A DNA stretch of 64,000 nt. Origin: Corydoras sp. C115 (lineage: Eukaryota; Chordata; Actinopteri; Siluriformes; Callichthyidae). The translations under genes and the position numbers were made by a program. Under the pieces are notes generated by a model, which saw only the letters and a program-made list of their open reading frames with translations, did not search any database and was not told the DNA's origin. Numbering within the stretch: position 1 is the first letter of the stretch; every line of letters begins with the position of its first letter. Location: NCBI GenBank assembly GCA_019802505.1, contig JAFMOC010000377.1, positions 217,890 to 281,889 of the forward strand. Reading direction: 5' to 3'. Below are positions 54,976 through 64,000 of the stretch, one piece after another.

Positions 54976-55194
54976 TGTAGATGAGAGGTAGTATTTAATG
55001 CAGAAGACACCGGGGAAACAGACGACACGCAAAGACGACAAATCCGTGACTTAAACCAATGTCTGACAAAGAGCTTAATTAAAGGCAATATTAAAGCAAT
55101 AAGGTAAGAGAGGGCGTGGCATTATCTTCAGTAAATTATGTAAGGAGGTGTTAATAGGCACGATGTGTAGTGAAGTACAGTTACACCTCTTTCC

Positions 55195-56022
55195 CGTGAT
55201 TTATTCACCTAAAACCCTCAATCCATCAAGACCTGACCTTCCAAATTGACGGTTCCCCAACCGATTCGGTCCGGAACCTTGGTTTCACAATAGACTCCCA
55301 ACTTAAACTCTCTGATCATGTTATCAAAACCACCTGTTCCTGCAGATTCCTTCTTTACAACATAAGGAAGATCAGACCCTTCTTGACTAAACATGCTACC
55401 CAACTGCTTGTTCAAGCCCTAGTCCTATCCCGGCTTCATTATTGTAATGCGCTACTTGCCGGTATCCCAGCTTCCACAATCAGGCCTCTTCAACTAATTC
55501 AAAACTCTGCAGCCCGACTGGTGTTTAACCCCCAAGAACTCATGTCACTCCATTACTCATTTCCCTCCATTGGCTCCCTGTAGCTGCTCACGTTCAGTAC
55601 AAGTCACTGACTCTGGCCTATAGAACCATTTCTGGATCTTCCCCCTCCTACCTTCACTCTGTCTTTTCAAAATACACTCCGACTCGTTCACTTCGCTCCA
55701 ATGATGATTGCCGTCTGGTGGTTCCACCTCACCAAGGAGCTAATTCTCACTCCGTGGCGTTCACCACTGCAAAATGGTGGAACCATCATCCCAACTCTGT
55801 CCGTAGGGCAGAATCACTTGGCAGTTTTAAGAAACTACTGAAGACGCATCTCTTTAACAAATACCTGTTGGTGGGGGGGGGGGGGGGGCGCAGCTTCAAA
55901 TAACAATCAGATTTGATGATTTTACAGTGTAGTTAGTTTTCTGCATCACTTCTGACTTGTGATGTTCTCATTTGTAAGTCGCTTTGGATAAAAGCGTCTG
56001 CTAAATGACTAAATGTAAATGT
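55195..56022 (+). mobile_element. L2-like LINE, 3' 0.8 kb
   Basis: Best copy in the window. It reads LTKHATQLLVQALVLSRLHYCNALLAG then NSAARLVFN (C-terminal end of the LINE reverse-transcriptase ORF) with frame breaks and a 17-G run at about 55870. It ends with CATTTGTAAGTCGCTTTGGA and AAATGACTAAATGTAAATGT. This tail is shared by the second SINE family. Confidence 0.8.
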
Positions 56023-56114
56023 AATACCCAATAATAATTAATACCGAACCTCGCTTGTTATTACTTTAATAAATCACTTACAAAAACACTATAATAAAAA
56101 AAGGTTTGATTTAA

Positions 56115-56315
56115 AAATGTGTTTATTAAAAGCTTAATCATTAATAATCTGGTCTTCCGCGATGTAATCTAGTCCCGTTTTTAAACTGAACACTGACCCT
56201 GAGTAACAGGTTTCCGGTTTCTCTAATGATCCAAGTGATCTAGTGGCCAATTTACAGAGTGCAGTATAAAATAACATCATTAAAATAATATATTGTTTAT
56301 CATCAGAGCCCATAA
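56115..56315 (+). repeat. ATCTAGTGG-family interspersed repeat
   Basis: GGTCTTCCGCGATGTAATCT, GTTTCTCTAATGATCCAAGT, GATCTAGTGGCCAATTTACA. It lies immediately before the inverted duplication. Confidence 0.6.
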
Positions 56316-56349
56316 AATAAAACCTGACACCCAACAACTTATCTCCGCC

Positions 56350-56757
56350 ACTTTTTACACTCATTTGACTAAACTTACGATTTTTTTACGTTAACGTGCG
56401 TGCACTTAATCCTCCACTCCCGAGATGTGAAATCAGACAGAACTAATTCATTACTGAAGCAATGAGCATGTGCAGTAATCCCTCACATATCGCGGGGGTT
56501 ACGTTCCAGAGACCCCGCCATATAGCGGCGTTCTAATGATTGTATGATTGTATTTATATGTTTAAGGTTTTATAAACGCTTCCTGCACTCGTATAAACAC
56601 TTCATATGATCTTAAGCACTTTGTAAGTTCTTAAGGCTATGGAAATTTAGTAACATATAAAACGCAAAATGCTGCTATACAGTTAAAACTCTGATACAGA
56701 ATTAAATATATTTAAAAAAAGAACCCATGAAAGTTGATCCGCGATATAGCGAGGGAC
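56350..56757 (+). repeat. Left arm of large inverted duplication
   Basis: ACTTTTTACACTCATTTGAC through ATTAAATATATTTAAAAAAAG (to 56720) is matched in reverse complement at 57794-58159, near identical over most of about 370 bp. Within the arm, 56473-56757 is itself a MITE-like unit with ends CAGTAATCCCTCACATATCG and CGCGATATAGCGAGGGACC. The homology extends 120 bp beyond the MITE, so this is an inverted duplication rather than two insertions. Confidence 0.88.
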
Positions 56758-56865
56758 CTCTGGACATTTTATCGTCTATGCTCCCACGCAGTTCCCCACT
56801 AAATTTAAAGTATTAAAAATTCTGACTCATATGCAGGGTGGTGGATCCTGGGTTTAAGAATTTGT

Positions 56866-56915
56866 ACCGAAGTGTGAAGTTCGTGTACCGTTACACCCCT
56901 GGCTCTGACTGCTGT
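56866..56915 (+). mobile_element. hAT-type element end
   Basis: GTTCGTGTACCGTTACACCCC resembles the terminal repeat of a common fish hAT-like element (TAACGGTACACG on the other strand). It ends only about 40 bp before the next splice acceptor. A related end lies at 58547-58650. Confidence 0.45.
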
Positions 56916-56953
56916 CTATACAACACAGTTCACTTTACGGTGTGTGTTCTCAG

Positions 56954-57051
56954 GTGCGGTGGGTACACCCCTCCCTGGTGTTGAAGTGCGGATTGTCATG
57001 ACGAACACAAGCAGCACCACCATTGCTGAGGGCAACAGCAAGAAATCTTCG
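56954..57051 (+). CDS. acsf3: ACSF3 coding exon 5 (residues 378-410)
   Basis: 98 nt, phase 1 to 0, between GTTCTCAG and GTACTCC. It reads (G)AVGTPLPGVEVRIV followed by a variable linker with SSTTIAEGNSKKSS. GTPLPGV is the usual segment after the YGMTE exon in the family, and the linker is typically divergent. Confidence 0.92.
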
Positions 57052-57138
57052 GTACTCCATAAACCTTTACCTTGTATAACATTCCTGCTCCACACACTGC
57101 CTTGTTAATAGTGTTTGTGTGGGTTTTTTTGTGTTCAG

Positions 57139-57265
57139 GTGAAGCCCGGATTAGAGGGAAAGGAGGGGGAGCTGCAGGTTCGAGGCCGTTCTATGTTTCA
57201 GAAGTACTGGAACAAACCTCAAGAGACAGCAGACAGCTTCACTGAGGATGGCTGGTTTAAAACAG
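57139..57265 (+). CDS. acsf3: ACSF3 coding exon 6 (residues 411-453)
   Basis: 127 nt, phase 0 to 1, after an 87-bp intron, between GTGTTCAG and GTACAC. It reads VKPGLEGKEGELQVRG, MFQKYWNKPQETADSF and TEDGWFKTG, the strand preceding the conserved TGD of ANL enzymes; the final G codon is split. The aspartate of TGD, the hinge and the catalytic Lys lie in exons beyond the window. The donor is followed at once by a CA-rich stretch. Confidence 0.93.
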
Positions 57266-57400
57266 GTACACACACATACACACCCACACAAAAACACACA
57301 CACACACCCATATACACAGACACATGCACACACACACACACAAACACATACACGCACAAAAACACACACACACCCATAAACAGACACACACACAAACATG
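57266..57400 (+). repeat. CA-rich stretch at exon donor
   Basis: GTACACACACATACACACCC and similar (CA)n with AAA interruptions begin within the splice donor and continue for about 130 bp. Confidence 0.9.
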
Positions 57401-57449
57401 CCATGTCTGTTTCCCTGGTGTCTTCTACATTAAATACTGCTTCTCATCT

Positions 57450-57735
57450 ACATCTAGTAATCTATAGTCCGTTTTTTAAAATGAACGCTGACCACTGAGT
57501 AATAGGATTACGGTTTCTCTAACAATCAAATACTGCCATCTAGTGGCGAACGTACAGAATGCCTTTTTTTTTTTAATAATAATAAAACATCAGAAAAATA
57601 TTGTACTGTATATCACTCATTGATACGAATGTGAAGCACTTAGAGGTGTGTGTTATTGTCAATGATGTCATGGCTGGACAAACGGCTCAGCCAATCAGAT
57701 TTAAGCATAAACGCCTAAAACCAGGTTCCTCCACT
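57450..57735 (+). repeat. ATCTAGTGG-family interspersed repeat
   Basis: Longest copy: CCGTTTTTTAAAATGAACGC, TGCCATCTAGTGGCGAACG, AACATCAGAAAAATATTG and, at the right, CAATCAGATTTAAGCATAAA, giving an approximate full unit of 280 bp. Confidence 0.6.
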
Positions 57736-57749
57736 ACGGCATACATAGA

Positions 57750-58159
57750 ATATCGCAGATAACTTCTCGCGGCTTCTCTGTATTGCACGTTAGTTTTTTT
57801 AAATATATTTAATTCTGTATCAGAGTTTTAACTGTCTTGCAGCATTTTGCGTTTTATATGTTACTAAATTTCCATCAGTTTAAGTGCTTATAAAGTGTTT
57901 AATATCACATGAAGTGTTTATACGAGTGCAGGAAGCGTTTATGAAACCGTAAACATATAAATAATGCAATCATTAGAGCGTCGCTACATGGCGGGGTCTC
58001 TGGAACGTAACGCCCGCGATATGTGAGGGATTACTGTACATGCTCATTGCTTCAGTAATGGATTAGTTCTGTCTGATTTCACATCTCGGGAGCAGAGGAT
58101 TAAGTGCACACACGTTAACGTAAAAAAATCGTAAGTTTAGTCAAATGAGTGTAAAAAGT
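57750..58159 (-). repeat. Right arm of large inverted duplication
   Basis: Reverse complement of 56350-56720 (57794-58159), with one visible difference in the last 65 bp. The loop between the arms (about 1.07 kb) contains both ACSF3 exons at 56954 and 57139. Confidence 0.88.
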
Positions 58160-58545
58160 TTTGGGTTGCAGGTTTTTTATGAGCTCTGGTTCTCGATGTG
58201 GATGGTTCTGCTGTTAACACGTTCCAAATGTTCCCACAAACATACCTCACAATCTCCGCCCAACACCGACAAACCATCCATGTCCCTTGAACCCCCCCCA
58301 CACACACTGCTCCAGAGCTGCTGTCAATCACAGGAACCCAAGCTCCTCCCACATGGTTGATGGGAATGAAGCAATGTGTGTCATTTGTGTGGGTGGGTTC
58401 CACTTGCGCTCCATGCTCCGCCTCTAAACCCAGCTCCACTTAGCATGGCATGAGCAGAGGGTTTACAGCTATGGGGCAACTTGCGACTCATCTCGGTAAC
58501 TTCATTGCTTCATTATTTTAGTTCCACCTTGGGTTTCTCAATCCT
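58160..58545. other. Unique intron sequence
   Basis: Single-copy, mixed composition. No exon with ACSF3-like coding potential. Confidence 0.5.
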
Positions 58546-58546
58546 C

Positions 58547-58650
58547 ATGCGTTCCGTAACATTGTATTCTGCGTGCAAACGTGCGAACCGAACCATGTGA
58601 CCCGTACCGAACTGTACATGACGAATACAATGTACCATTACACCCCTAAT
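58547..58650 (+). mobile_element. hAT-type element end
   Basis: GCGAACCGAACCATGTGACCC, CGTACCGAACTGTACATGAC and ACCATTACACCCCTAAT form the right end of an element related to 56866-56915. Confidence 0.45.
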
Positions 58651-59265
58651 AACTCTGTATATAATATGATAAACGTTGTGTATATGTGTTGAAGTTGAAA
58701 AGATTTCGGATGTACTGCAACAGAGACAGAAGAAAACAAGTGAGAGACGGGATAGGATCAATAAGGCTGCACCGTGCCTGCCCGTCTCTTTAATTGTGTA
58801 AGTGCAGCTGTCGGCTCTGCTCAGACCCTCCGCGGACGATCTGTCATCCTCTTGAGTGCTCACATTTCACCGTCTTCCTCGTTATCATCGATTTTCCTGA
58901 TGTACCTTATAGTTTACCCCCCGCATGCCACCGCCACCACCACCACCATGCCTCACTTTCTTCATCATAAACGGAGTGTGAAAGTGCTATTTAACTTTTT
59001 TTTCTGAACGAACTTTCATTTATCTTGCATTGGTCAATCAATCTTACCTGTTTAATACCACGTTGGACCTCTTCGGACCTGTAGAACCGCAGTACGTCAT
59101 CCCGTCATGAGTTCAGAATTGTTTCTCACAGTTGCTGTAAATGAGATGGAGGTACCGGGACGTTCTGCAGAGCTCTTTTCACTTCGTCCCGGAGATGCAG
59201 AGTAGGATTAGGAGCAGAGAGCCAAGGAGAACGTACTGTCATGGTTCTGAAACCAATCAACACTT
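58651..59265. other. Unique intron sequence, possible conserved core
   Basis: Repeat-free. A core near 58760-58860 (CAATAAGGCTGCACCGTGCC, CTCTTTAATTGTGTAAGTGC) looks like balanced single-copy DNA. No coding evidence. Confidence 0.3.
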
Positions 59266-59269
59266 GGAG

Positions 59270-61805
59270 GAAGTTGTTCTGCCATTGGGTAAAGATATGC
59301 TATGAAGGGGTGAACAGCGTACCCACCCACGATGTCCTCCTGCCCACGAGGTCCTGACATCATCTCTTCAGCATTGGGACACTTAAGTGTGTCATCCCGG
59401 TTCCACGTAGCCCCTTCTGTCCTTCTGCACTGATGGCAACGCTAAAATGGCTGGTCCTTGACACCATTTTCCTCCTGCTTTCGTGCACAACGCTTCCGGG
59501 GCGACTGGAGACATGCCTGGAAAGCCCACAGGTGACGTTATAGGACTGCATGCATCCTCGGTCCTCCCCGGCTTTCGGTGTTGTCCTGATGGAGAAGGTA
59601 TGCCATGACGGGGTAAACAGGGCCCCCACAGTTCTAAGACTTCATTAAATGGACCTGCGACAGGACTGGAGACTGGATGTCCCAGACACAGGAACAGAAT
59701 TTCACGGGTACCACCTTCCCCCCAGACGCTAAAACCCAAGAGGGTGCAGAAGAAGGCCAGGGTGTAGCCAGCTTAGCACACTGTCCCAATCGCCAAAAAG
59801 TTGTCCCACACCTCAAGAAGGCCTAGTGGTGTTGGCTAGATCCGAGTATTCCTGCTAAAGAATGTGCCTGCCAAGCCTGGTGCTATGCATTAGTCCTCGA
59901 CATCCTGGGTTTTGCCACCAATCTGTCATTGCCGGGACATTATAAGGACCGGAGACTGAATTTCTAAGACACAGGAATAGGATTCCACCTGGTTTGGAAT
60001 TCATTCTCCAGGGTTTAGCCACCTTAGCACGCTGTCCTGATCTCCAGAAGGTTGCCCTGCACCTCCAGAAGGCCTATAGGTGTTGCCCGGAGCCTTGCAT
60101 CCCTGCTGGAGAACATCCCTGCCTCACCATCCTGGGTTTTGGCACCAATCTGTCATTGCTGGGACATTATAAGGACTGGAGACTGGATTTCTAAGACACA
60201 GGAACAGTATTTCACCTCCCACCCCAACCCTGCCGATTGAGTGACCCCTGTTCTGCATCACCTTTGTCTCTCCAATTGCCTGACCCTTGTTCGTCCTTCC
60301 TCTTCATTACTGCCTCCATGCACATGACCCCATCTGCCCTCTTCGTCTAATTTGAAATCCACTCTCCAGGGTTTACCCACCTTAGCACGCTGTCCTGATC
60401 ACTAAAAAGTTGCCCTGCACCTCCAGAATGCCTATAGGTGTCGCCCGGAGCCTTGCATCCCTGCTGGAGAACATCCCTGCCTCACCATTCTGGGTTTTGG
60501 CACCAATCTGTCATTGCTGGGACATTATAAGGACTGGAGACTGGATTTCTAAGACACAGGAACAGGATTTCACCTCCCACCCCACCCCTACCGATTGAGT
60601 GACCCCTGTTCTGCATCACCTTTGTCTCTCCAATTGCCTGACCCTTGTTCGTCCTTCCTCTTCATTACTGCCTCCATGCACATGACCCCATCTGCCATCT
60701 CCGTCCTGTTTTGAAATCCACTCTCCAGGGTTTAGCCACCTTAGCACACTGTCCTGATAGCCAAAAAGTTGCCGTGCACCTCCAGAAGGCCTATAGGTGT
60801 CGCCCAGAGCCTTGCATCCCTGCTGGAGAACATCCCTGCCTCACCATACTTGGTTTTGGCACCAATCTGTAATTGCCAGGACACTGTAAGGACTGTAGAC
60901 TGGATTTATAAGACACAGGAACAGGATTCCACTTGGTTTGAAATCCACTCTCCAGGGTATAGCCACCTTAGCACGCTGTCTCGATCGCCAAAAAGTTGCC
61001 CTGCATCTCCAGAAGGCCTAGAGGTGTCAGCGGGAGCCTTGATTCTCTACTGAGGAATGTCCCTGCCTCACCATCCTGGGTTTTGGCACCAATCGGTCAT
61101 TGCCGGGACATAATAAGGACTCGAGACTGGATTTCTCAGACACAGGAACAGGATTTCACAAGTTCCACTTTCCCCCCAGATGCCAAAATCTATTTGGAGA
61201 GACGGGTTCCAACTTTGTTTCTCCAATTGCCTGATGCTGCCAAGCCTGGTGTTATGCATTAGTCCACGCCATCCTGGGTTTTGGCACCAAAGACCGGAGA
61301 CTGGATTTCTAAGACACAGGAACAGGATTCCACCTCCCACCCCACCCCTACCGATTGAGTGACCCCTGTGCCTCCTTCTGCTTCATTACTACCTCTCCCT
61401 TTTTCTCTCCGATTGCCTGACCCCTGTTCATCATTCCGCTTCATTACTGCCTCCATGCACATGACCCCATCTTTATCTGTCCACTCCGTCTGGTTTGAAA
61501 TCCACTCTCCAAGGTATATCCACCTTAACACACTGTCCCGATCGCCAAAAAGTTGCCCTGCACCTCAAGAAGGCCTAGAGGTGTCTGCTAGAGAACGTCC
61601 CTGCCTCGCCATCCTGGGTTTTGGCACCAATCGGTCATTGCCGGGACATTATAAGGACTGGAGACTGGATTTCTAAGATACAGGAACAGGATTCCACCTC
61701 CCACCCCACCCCTGCCGATTGAGTGACCCCTGTGCTTCCTTCTGCTTCATTTCTACCTCCATGCACATGACCCCATCTTTCTCTGTCCACTCCATCTTGT
61801 TTGAT
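59270..61805 (+). repeat. Satellite, about 358-bp unit
   Basis: The landmark CTTAGCAC or CTTAACAC (preceding TGTCC or close variants) occurs at about 59772, 60023, 60381, 60740, 60967 and 61524, giving steps of 251, 358, 359, 227 and 557. Units carry AAAAAGTTGCCCTGCACCTC, AGAAGGCCTATAGGTGTCGC, ATCCTGGGTTTTGGCACCAA, GGACATTATAAGGACTGGAG and a second half with CCCCTACCGATTGAGTGACC. Shorter steps lack the second half. Left units (59.3-60.0 kb) are diverged, central ones nearly identical. Confidence 0.85.
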
Positions 61806-61851
61806 ATCCATTCTCATGGGTTCTCCATATTCTCCCCGTGTCTCCCCTAAG

Positions 61852-62012
61852 GTTACCAGTGTGGTTTTTGAGCAGGGTCCCAAAGCCTCATTGCCCCAAT
61901 GTCCTCAAGTTGAGATACTTGTAAGTCGCTTTGGATAAAAGCGACTTTCTGAGGCTCATGGCTCATTGGTGTTCTGGTTGATGTGGTAGCTCAGTGGTTA
62001 CAGTGTTGAGGG
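61852..62012 (+). mobile_element. L2-tailed SINE remnant
   Basis: GGTTACCAGTGTGG, TTTTTGAGCAGGGTCCCAAA and TTGTAAGTCGCTTTGGATAA form the 3' part of the second SINE family. A separate head piece (GATGTGGTAGCTCAGTGG) follows at 61979. Confidence 0.55.
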
Positions 62013-62019
62013 TATAAAT

Positions 62020-62440
62020 AAGGTAAACTGAATGCTTTAAATTGCCCCATATTGCGTGTGTTTGTTTGCCTGTATGAGTGAGTCTCTGCCCAGTGATAGA
62101 TTGGCGCCCTGTCCTAGGTGTATCTACCCAGCGCCTGAAATGTTCTCCCCCCCACCCCCAGATTCGATTCACAATCTGGGTGGACTTTCCATGTTCTCCC
62201 CGTGTCCTTGTGGGTTTCGTTCGGGTTCTCCGGTTTCCTCCCACAGTCAAAAAACATGGATCAAGGTCAATTGAATTCTCTAAATTGCCCCATATAGAGT
62301 GTGTGTGTCTTTGTGCACAGCGATATATTGGTGTCCTGTCCTGGGTGTATTTGTCCAGCGCCCAAAATGTTTTCCACTGGATATGCTTGGAGAACCCCCC
62401 CCCCCCCCCCCCCAAAACCTGTGTGATCCTCAATGAACAT
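62020..62440 (+). mobile_element. Two partial V-SINEs, C runs
   Basis: First a 3' half (62020-62160, GCCCCATATTGCGTGTG to a C/A-rich end). Then a copy lacking the head (62160-62440, ATTCGATTCACAATCTGGGT on) that ends in about 20 C at 62394-62413. Confidence 0.75.
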
Positions 62441-62443
62441 CCA

Positions 62444-62712
62444 TCCATCTTACCCTTTATCTTCTACTAGGTTCGCAGGGGGGTTCCCCATGCCCATCCA
62501 GAGGAGAACATTTCGGGCACTGGGCAGATACACCCAGGACAGGATGCCAATCTATCACTGGCCTCATACTCACTCACAGAAACACACTATATGGGGCAAT
62601 TTGGAGAAATTGATCCATGTTTTTGGACTGTGGGAGGAAAGCGGAGAACGCGGAATCCGAATCCCTATTGCTGAGAGGAGAACATGCTAACCCTTAAGCC
62701 ACCGTGCCGCCT
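62444..62712 (-). mobile_element. V-SINE
   Basis: Minus-strand copy with a deletion in the V-domain (GGAGAACGCGGAATCCG); head GCCACCGTGCCGCC intact. Confidence 0.8.
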
Positions 62713-63485
62713 GTTAAATGAATATCGTATTGTATAAATAAAAAATAAAAAAAGTACTTAGCACAAAGTATCCTGACGTAACGAGAGCGTAACTGTGGGA
62801 TGAGGAAAAGGCGCGAGATCCAACTAGACAGAACCCTCTCTCATCGAACGACGAAGTGGGAACTGATAAATAAATAAATATTAGAATAAAGGAAAGAGCG
62901 CAGAAGGCATTAGCGATTTTCCGCCTGCTCCTCGAGCGCTCTTATGAATAATACAGGCGTGCTAAAAGTTAGCTGTGCTCGCCGAAGCGGCGCCTGGGGA
63001 ACGTGCATTAGAGAGAGTGCTCGTAAATAACCACAGTGGACAAAGAAGGAGGAGACGGAGAGGAGAGAGGATGTTAACTAGCTCTCTCCTCGCCGAGTGG
63101 AGGTCAGGCCGAGGCATCGGTCAGAGACGGAGACGCATGGCTGCAGGTTATCGACCGCGCTGTGCGTCCGGCTCTCGGACCGCCCGCCTCTGGAGTCGTT
63201 GCGGTCGGCCCCACGGGAGTTTCCTTTCGGTACGCGTCGGCCTTCTGGTGAACAAAAGACCACAGACCGCAGATCAGAGATAAATGTTAACCACTTTAAT
63301 GCAGGGACATTAATATCTACGGCATGAAAGCGTGTCACTTTACCAGAAGCGCAGATTTACGGCAACCTCGTTAATATCTGCGATGGGTTCAGGGGAGTGG
63401 CACTGATTCACACACAACGATAGTTTATTATTCGGACGATCGAATGACGCGATTTTACAAGATGAGTCATTTGTCAGTGATTGTG
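62713..63485. promoter_or_regulatory. CpG-rich non-repetitive island
   Basis: About 770 bp without repeat homology, CpG-rich in 62980-63250 (CGCCGAAGCGGCGCCTGG, TATCGACCGCGCTGTGCGTC). ORFs of about 100 codons exist in several frames, as expected from GC content, and none shows a known domain or ACSF3 similarity. A regulatory element or internal promoter of the intron is possible. Confidence 0.28.
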
Positions 63486-64000
63486 CCATATAGCCCCATA
63501 TAGTGTATGTTTGTGTGAGTGACTATGCCCTAAATTGCCCCATATAGTGTATGTTTGTGTGAGTGATTATGCCCTAAATTGCCCCATATAGTGTATGTTT
63601 GTGTGAGTGACTATGCCCTAAATTGCCCCATATAGTGTATGTTTGTGTGAGTGACTATGCCCTAAATTGCCCTATATAATGTATGTTTGTGTGAGTGACT
63701 ATGCCCTAAATTGCCCTATATAGTGTATGTTTGTGTGAGTGATTATGCCCTAAATTGCCCCATGTAGTGTATGTTTGTGTGAGTGATTATGCCCTAAATT
63801 GCCCCATATAGTGTGTTTGTGTGTGCGAGTATGCTGTAAATTGCCCTATATTGTGTATGTTTGTGTGAGTGTCTATTCCCTAAATTACCCCATATAGTGT
63901 GTGTTTGTGTGAGTATGCCCTAAATTGCCCCATATAGTGTATGTTTGTGTGAGTGACTATGCCCTAAATTGCCCTATATAGTGTATGTTTGTGTGAGTGA
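63485..64000 (+). repeat. 44-bp tandem array cut from the V-SINE
   Basis: TGCCCTAAATTGCCCCATATAG plus TGTATGTTTGTGTGAGTGACTA repeats with an exact 44-bp step (63531, 63575, 63619, 63663, 63707 ...) for about eleven units and continues past the window edge. The unit corresponds to the AAATTGCCCCATATAGAGTG region of the V-SINE body. Confidence 0.92.

Larger units (their letters stand above)
23276..64000 (+). other. ACSF3 gene span (3' part outside window)
   Basis: From the acceptor of the first coding exon to the window edge. Visible introns are 4.0, 14.6, 3.4 and 10.6 kb, 87 bp, and more than 6.7 kb. Phases after the coding exons are 0, 0, 2, 1, 0 and 1, and each junction restores the expected ACSF3-like residue. 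No exon coding for the C-terminal catalytic-lysine region was found between 57266 and 64000. Confidence 0.9.

Noticed and set aside
63000..63338. Overlapping frames of about 76-102 codons in the CpG-rich island
   Set aside because: Expected from high GC; no domain, no consistent splice sites.
63485..64000. Regular 44-bp spacing resembling a CRISPR array
   Set aside because: There is no repeat/unique-spacer alternation; the whole unit repeats, in a vertebrate genome.
57266..64000. Search for the remaining ACSF3 exons (TGD, IKTGGYK-like hinge, catalytic Lys)
   Set aside because: No frame in this stretch shows these motifs between splice sites; they must lie beyond the window.

Overview
This is a nuclear DNA window from a teleost fish, possibly an otophysan (catfish, characin or knifefish); that lower-level placement is only an impression from repeat content. 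It shows spliced exons with GT-AG borders, very dense tRNA-derived SINEs of the V-SINE (DANA/HE1) type, L2-type LINE 3' ends, Tc1-like transposons and very long microsatellites. There are no bacterial or phage features.

The only confidently recognised gene is ACSF3 (mitochondrial malonyl-CoA/methylmalonyl-CoA synthetase) on the + strand. Six coding exons are visible: 23287-23961, 27973-28128, 42680-42834, 46194-46339, 56954-57051 and 57139-57265. Every junction has GT-AG borders and the reading frame closes at each one. Together they encode about the first 452 residues, from a mitochondrial presequence through the AMP-binding P-loop (YTSGTTGRPKG) and the YGMTE motif to GWFKTG. The C-terminal lid domain (roughly the last 125 residues, judged from the family length) lies beyond the right edge. 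A possible untranslated first exon ends with a good splice donor at 19274/19275.

Layout. 1-13 kb is upstream intergenic sequence, a mosaic of V-SINE copies in both orientations, Tc1 fold-back scraps, a second L2-tailed SINE family, and a few non-repetitive GC-richer islands that may be regulatory. 13.07-14.19 kb is an unidentified GC-richer, coding-like but frame-broken block. 14.2-16.4 kb holds three tandem units of about 600 bp. 17-23 kb is V-SINE and (ATT)n-rich. 23.3-28.1 kb carries the first two coding exons, separated by a palindromic MITE and an A-rich minisatellite. 28.1-42.7 kb is one huge intron. It contains a 253-bp satellite made from V-SINE sequence, a LINE with nested SINEs, a 3.1-kb SINE array holding a Tc1 copy and bracketed by one target-site duplication, and a hAT-like MITE whose empty site is still present in a paralogous segment at 18.3 kb. 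42.8-45.9 kb is a 3-kb CA-rich array and 46.4-49.4 kb a 3-kb GT-rich array, with exon 5 in the roughly 490-bp gap between them. 52.3-54.0 kb is a complete but dead Tc1 element with IR/DR ends. 56.35-58.16 kb is an inverted duplication whose loop holds exons 6 and 7. 59.3-61.8 kb is a satellite with a roughly 358-bp unit, and 63.5 kb to the edge is a 44-bp array cut from the V-SINE.

Two themes stand out. First, one SINE family has repeatedly seeded tandem arrays (253-bp, 44-bp, GTGAGT-type, whole-SINE and poly-C). Second, ACSF3 exon 5 and exon pair 6+7 each sit between complementary sequences, an arrangement expected to promote RNA looping, exon skipping or circular RNA. The second theme is an inference that needs RNA data. 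Exon numbers count the possible untranslated exon at 19.2 kb as exon 1 and the first coding exon as exon 2; in the splice discussion, coding exons are exon 2 (23.3 kb), 3 (28.0 kb), 4 (42.7 kb), 5 (46.2 kb), 6 (57.0 kb) and 7 (57.1 kb).
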